This document shows, in pieces, positions 5,244-8,872 of a stretch of DNA of 8,872 nt. The first letter of the stretch is position 1. Each line of letters begins with the position of its first letter. This DNA is from Patescibacteria group bacterium (lineage in GTDB: Bacteria; Patescibacteriota; Patescibacteriia; WFTA01; S139-112): positions 1 through 8,872 of the forward strand of contig WFTA01000010.1 of assembly GCA_015485715.1 (NCBI GenBank), read 5' to 3'. The notes beneath the pieces were generated by a model that was not told where the DNA came from, searched no databases, and saw only the letters and a list, made by a program, of their open reading frames with translations. The position numbers were made by a program, and so were the translations under genes.

Positions 5244-6085
5244 ATATAGGAGCTCATGTATCAATATCAGGAGGAATTTTTCTTTCCCCGGAAAGATCCA
5301 AAAAACTGGGTGGCAACATTTTTCAATTCTTTTCAAGGTCACCTAGAGGTGGTGGAAGTAAAAAAATAAATCATAAAGACAAAGAAATGTTCTTGCAAAA
5401 CATGCAAAAATATTCACAAATCACCAGTTATATTCACGCTCCCTACTATATCAATCTTGCATCAAGTAACAACAAAATAAGATGGGGGTCCATATCAGCA
5501 TTAAAAGAGGAACTTAAAAGAGCCAACACTTTAAACGTAAAAGGTGTTATTACTCATCTTGGAAGCGCCAAAGATTATGGATTTAAACAATCATTAAACA
5601 AAACAGTGAAATCAATCATCCATATTCTTGAAAAATATAAAGGAGATTCTTTTTTAATACTGGAACAATCTGCAGGAGCAGGAGGAGAAAACGGTATTAT
5701 AGGAGGAAAAATAGAAGATCTGGGATTTATCTACAACCATCTTGGCAAATACAGAAAATATGTAAAATTCTGTATAGACACTTGTCACGCTTTTGCAATG
5801 GGATATGATTTAACTAAAAGTATAACTATAGAAGAGTATTTAAAATCTATTAAAAAACATATTGGTATAAACAATCTACTGGTAATTCACGCTAATGACT
5901 CAAAATTTCCTCTTGAAAGTCATAAAGACAGACATGAACATATAGGTAAAGGATATATAGGGATAGATGGTTTTAAAAAACTGTTAAACCACAAACTGTT
6001 AAAAGGTAAAGATATTATAATAGAAACCCCTACTGAAAAAGGAATGAAAAAAGATATTAAAATATTAAAAAAAATATTATCATAA
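5240..6085 (+). CDS. nfo: deoxyribonuclease IV (AP endonuclease, Nfo family)
   Basis: A 281-residue endonuclease IV, the usual length. It cuts DNA 5' to abasic sites and removes blocked 3' ends in base excision repair, using three zinc ions in a TIM barrel. All nine metal ligands of the family can be placed: H66 (HAPYYINLAS), H106, E142, D180 and H183 (IDTCHAFA), H217 (HANDSK), D230 and H232 (DRHEHIGKG), and E262 (IETP). The N-terminal GAHVSISGG is also typical. The block around E142 reads LEQSAGAGG rather than the commoner LENTAGQG, a mild variation that keeps the ligand. Translation starts inside the plsC stop (ATGA overlap) with no Shine-Dalgarno sequence, so it relies on coupling. The PBP gene follows after 12 bases. 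Confidence 0.97.
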   Translation: MNIGAHVSISGGIFLSPERSKKLGGNIFQFFSRSPRGGGSKKINHKDKEMFLQNMQKYSQITSYIHAPYYINLASSNNKIRWGSISALKEELKRANTLNVKGVITHLGSAKDYGFKQSLNKTVKSIIHILEKYKGDSFLILEQSAGAGGENGIIGGKIEDLGFIYNHLGKYRKYVKFCIDTCHAFAMGYDLTKSITIEEYLKSIKKHIGINNLLVIHANDSKFPLESHKDRHEHIGKGYIGIDGFKKLLNHKLLKGKDIIIETPTEKGMKKDIKILKKILS

Positions 6086-6097
6086 TATTAAAAAATT

Positions 6098-8872
6098 ATG
6101 CCTCAAAAATACCTTAAAAGTACTAAAAGGAAAAACATAAAACCCAGAAGGAAAATAAAGTGGAACTGGAAAAAAGTTGCTGTTATTTTATCTATACTTA
6201 CTGGAATTGGTATACTTTTTATCTCATTGACAATAGCGTGGTATACTAAAGACTTACCCAAACCCGGAGAACTTATAAACAGAGATGTACCAGCATCTAC
6301 TAAAATATATGATAGAACTGGAACTGTGCTTTTATATGAAATGTTTGCAGAAGAAAAAAGAACACCCATCAAACTGGAAGAACTTCCTTCATATGTAAAA
6401 TGGGCTACCATTACTGCAGAAGATAGAAATTTCTATTCCCATCAGGGTTTTAGAATCACAAGTATTATCAGGGCATTATTTGTAAATCTTATTAAAGGAG
6501 GGAGGGTGCAAGGTGGTTCCACTATAACACAACAGCTTGTTAAAAATGTCTTTCTAACTCCCGAAAAATCATATTCAAGAAAAATAAAAGAACTTCTTCT
6601 ATCTTGGAAAATAGAAAAAAATTTTACTAAGGATCAAATATTAGAACTTTATTTAAACGAAATTCCTTATGGATCAACAGCTTACGGTATAGAGTCAGCG
6701 GCCCAGACATTTTTTGGAAAATCTGCTAAAAATCTATCTATAGCTGAAGCAGCTCTTTTAGCTTCTCTTCCTAAAGCACCCACATATTACTCTCCTTATG
6801 GTAATCATAAAGATGAACTCATCCAAAGACAAAGATTTATTATAAAAACAATGCAAAAAGAAGGATATATTACAGAAAAAGAAGCAAAAGAAGCTCTGGC
6901 TGAAAAGCTTGAGTTTAAACCATTTGCAAATTCTATAAAAGCTCCTCACTTTGTATTTTACGTAAAAAATATTTTAGAAAAAAAATACGGCACCCAAACC
7001 GTTGAAAAAGGAGGTTTGAAGGTGATAACAACTTTAGATATATATAAACAAAATATTGCTGAAGAAATTATTAAAAACAGAGGTGAGATAAATGAAAAAA
7101 ATTTCAATGCTAAAAATGCAGCGTTTATAGCACTTAATCCTAAAACAGGAGAAATACTCTCCATGATAGGATCTAGAGATTATTTTAATAAAGAGATAGA
7201 TGGAGAAGTAAACGTAGTCCTGCGTCCCAGACAACCCGGATCATCATTTAAACCTGTAGTATATGCAGCAGCATTTATGAAAGGATTGAATCCAGATACT
7301 GTAATGTTTGATCTTAATACCACCTTTAAAACTGTGGTAGGAGATTATGAACCAAAAAACTATAACCTTAAAGAAAACGGTCCTGTTACCATCAGGCAAG
7401 CATTAGGCAGCTCTCTTAATATACCTGCAGTAAAAACCCTCTATCTAACAGGTATAGATAATGTACTTAATCTTGCCGAACAACTTGGATATACTACTTT
7501 CAAAGACAGGAGTAGATTTGGATTATCACTTGTTCTAGGAGGTGGAGAGGTCACACTTCTGGAACACGCTACAGCCTACGCTGTATTTGCCCGGGATGGT
7601 ATTTACAGAAAACCAAAAGCCATCCTTAAAATAGAAGACAGTAGAGGAAATATACTTGAAGAGTACGACAAAGAAAAAGACAAAGGAATACAAGTGTTAG
7701 ATCCACAAATAGTAAGAATGATAAATTCTATTCTTATAGACAATGAAGCAAGACTTTTAACCTTCAATGTAAACAACTATCTTAATCTTGGAGAAAGACC
7801 TGTTGCTGCTAAGACAGGAACGACAAATGATTTCAGAGATGCATGGACACTCGGATACACCCCATCTTTGGTTGCAGGGGTTTGGGTTGGTAACAACGAT
7901 TTTTCACCTATGAAATTAAAAGCAAGTGGAGGATCTGTGGCTGCTCCTATTTGGAATGAATTTATGAAAAAAGTATTAGGAGACACTCCCATAGAAGAAT
8001 TTAAAAAACCCGACCCCATAGAACTTCCAAACAAACCAATGCTTAATGGTAAATACATTTTAGAAAATAGAGTTAAAATAGATACCATGTCTGGAAAACT
8101 CGCAACAGACTATACACCTAAAAGAACAACTAAAGAGGTTGTGTTTGCGGAAGTACACAACATACTACACTATGTAAACAAAAACAATATTTTAGGACCA
8201 GTGCCCGAGAAACCATGGGATGATCCAAATTATACTACTTGGGAAATTCCAGTTGAAAGGTGGGCTAGAGAAAATGGATATGTACTTGAAAAACCCCCAA
8301 CCGAATTTGATGATATACACAAAAAAGAATTTAAACCAAGCCTTAATATTATATCTCCAAGAGAAGGTGAAATAATTACTTCAAATGTTATAAATATTCA
8401 AATTTCTGCAAGCGCTCCTCGTGGTATATACGAAGTAGAATATTATTTAAATGATAAACTTATTAAAAGAGAAAAAAGCCCGTCAAACACACTTACTAAT
8501 TTTCAAAATTCAATCTTTATTCCTCAAAATATATTAAACGGAACACATAAATTAAGTGTTATTGTTTATGACGATTTGTATAATTTTAATCAAAAAGATA
8601 TTATTGTAGACATTCAAATACCTGGTAACAGAAATACAAATCTGGTCCAATTCATTTCACCTCAAAATAATTCCACAATATCTAATGAGATCAATCTTGA
8701 ATTGAAAATACTAAACAATCAAAATATATCTAAAATTGACCTATATGCATTCAATACTATAACCGGATCCACTAGACTCATTACATCAATAACAAACCCC
8801 GATCCATCCTTGTCTCAAACCATAACAACAAATCTCGATCCCGGTGGCTACAATTTTTACACTGTTGTATAT
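6098..8872 (+). CDS. class A penicillin-binding protein (PBP1A type) with C-terminal Ig-like domains, partial
   Basis: A bifunctional peptidoglycan synthase that polymerises glycan strands and cross-links peptides outside the membrane. The frame stays open to the right edge (925 codons so far), so the 3' end is missing. A short, very basic cytoplasmic start (residues 1-26) precedes one membrane helix (27-48). The glycosyltransferase domain (about 60-240) has the catalytic E108 in EDRNFYSHQGF, QGGSTITQQL (138-147) and ILELYLNEI (181-189). The transpeptidase domain has all three motifs: SSFK with nucleophile S382, SLN (439-441) and KTGT (572-575). After about residue 620 comes a linker, then two Ig-like beta domains, about 746-840 and from 848 to the edge. 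Each opens with a variant of ISP followed by two residues and then an Ile-rich strand. C-terminal Ig-like domains may anchor the enzyme to wall or surface partners. The ATG has no Shine-Dalgarno sequence and lies 12 bases after nfo. Symbol withheld: pbpA, mrcA and ponA are all used for such genes. Confidence 0.96.
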   Translation, partial: MPQKYLKSTKRKNIKPRRKIKWNWKKVAVILSILTGIGILFISLTIAWYTKDLPKPGELINRDVPASTKIYDRTGTVLLYEMFAEEKRTPIKLEELPSYVKWATITAEDRNFYSHQGFRITSIIRALFVNLIKGGRVQGGSTITQQLVKNVFLTPEKSYSRKIKELLLSWKIEKNFTKDQILELYLNEIPYGSTAYGIESAAQTFFGKSAKNLSIAEAALLASLPKAPTYYSPYGNHKDELIQRQRFIIKTMQKEGYITEKEAKEALAEKLEFKPFANSIKAPHFVFYVKNILEKKYGTQTVEKGGLKVITTLDIYKQNIAEEIIKNRGEINEKNFNAKNAAFIALNPKTGEILSMIGSRDYFNKEIDGEVNVVLRPRQPGSSFKPVVYAAAFMKGLNPDTVMFDLNTTFKTVVGDYEPKNYNLKENGPVTIRQALGSSLNIPAVKTLYLTGIDNVLNLAEQLGYTTFKDRSRFGLSLVLGGGEVTLLEHATAYAVFARDGIYRKPKAILKIEDSRGNILEEYDKEKDKGIQVLDPQIVRMINSILIDNEARLLTFNVNNYLNLGERPVAAKTGTTNDFRDAWTLGYTPSLVAGVWVGNNDFSPMKLKASGGSVAAPIWNEFMKKVLGDTPIEEFKKPDPIELPNKPMLNGKYILENRVKIDTMSGKLATDYTPKRTTKEVVFAEVHNILHYVNKNNILGPVPEKPWDDPNYTTWEIPVERWARENGYVLEKPPTEFDDIHKKEFKPSLNIISPREGEIITSNVINIQISASAPRGIYEVEYYLNDKLIKREKSPSNTLTNFQNSIFIPQNILNGTHKLSVIVYDDLYNFNQKDIIVDIQIPGNRNTNLVQFISPQNNSTISNEINLELKILNNQNISKIDLYAFNTITGSTRLITSITNPDPSLSQTITTNLDPGGYNFYTVVY

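Overview
The window is AT-rich (my estimate is about one third G+C in the genes). It holds seven clear genes, all on the + strand, and the last runs off the right edge. The AT-rich composition, very short intergenic gaps, a NusA with a long acidic/Asn-rich tail, a PBP1A-type enzyme with Ig-like domains at its C-terminus and a second Ig-like surface protein together suggest a Candidate Phyla Radiation (Patescibacteria) genome. That placement is inference; there is no rRNA here to confirm it. The long genes contain no in-frame TGA, so the standard bacterial code (table 11) fits.

Layout. (1) Positions 1-905: a possible tail of an upstream gene, a small three-helix membrane protein of unknown function, and a YraN/UPF0102 nuclease-fold protein. 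(2) Positions 906-1266: a non-coding stretch. Its first third is extremely AT-rich and starts with two DnaA-box-like 9-mers. The rest is unusually GC-rich (101 of 200 bases at 1051-1250 by hand count) and can be folded into a compact RNA. The fold has an enclosing stem, an 11-bp stem in an H-type pseudoknot with a 7-bp second stem, and four further hairpins. G-U wobbles place this RNA on the + strand. It matches no RNA family I can recognise and is the most interesting item here. (3) Positions 1267-2940: a protein with three tandem Ig-like repeats outside the cell, a C-terminal membrane helix and a highly charged cytoplasmic tail. (4) Positions 2941-3085: two tandem hairpin terminators, then a probable promoter. 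(5) Positions 3086 to the end: nusA, plsC, nfo (deoxyribonuclease IV) and a class A penicillin-binding protein, closely spaced and probably one operon.

The genes mix basic functions: transcription elongation (NusA), phospholipid synthesis (PlsC), abasic-site repair (Nfo), peptidoglycan synthesis (PBP1A), plus a putative surface protein. The terminators split the window into an upstream unit (structured RNA plus Ig-like protein, perhaps with the two genes before them) and a downstream housekeeping unit. No tRNA, rRNA, insertion sequence or CRISPR array was seen.
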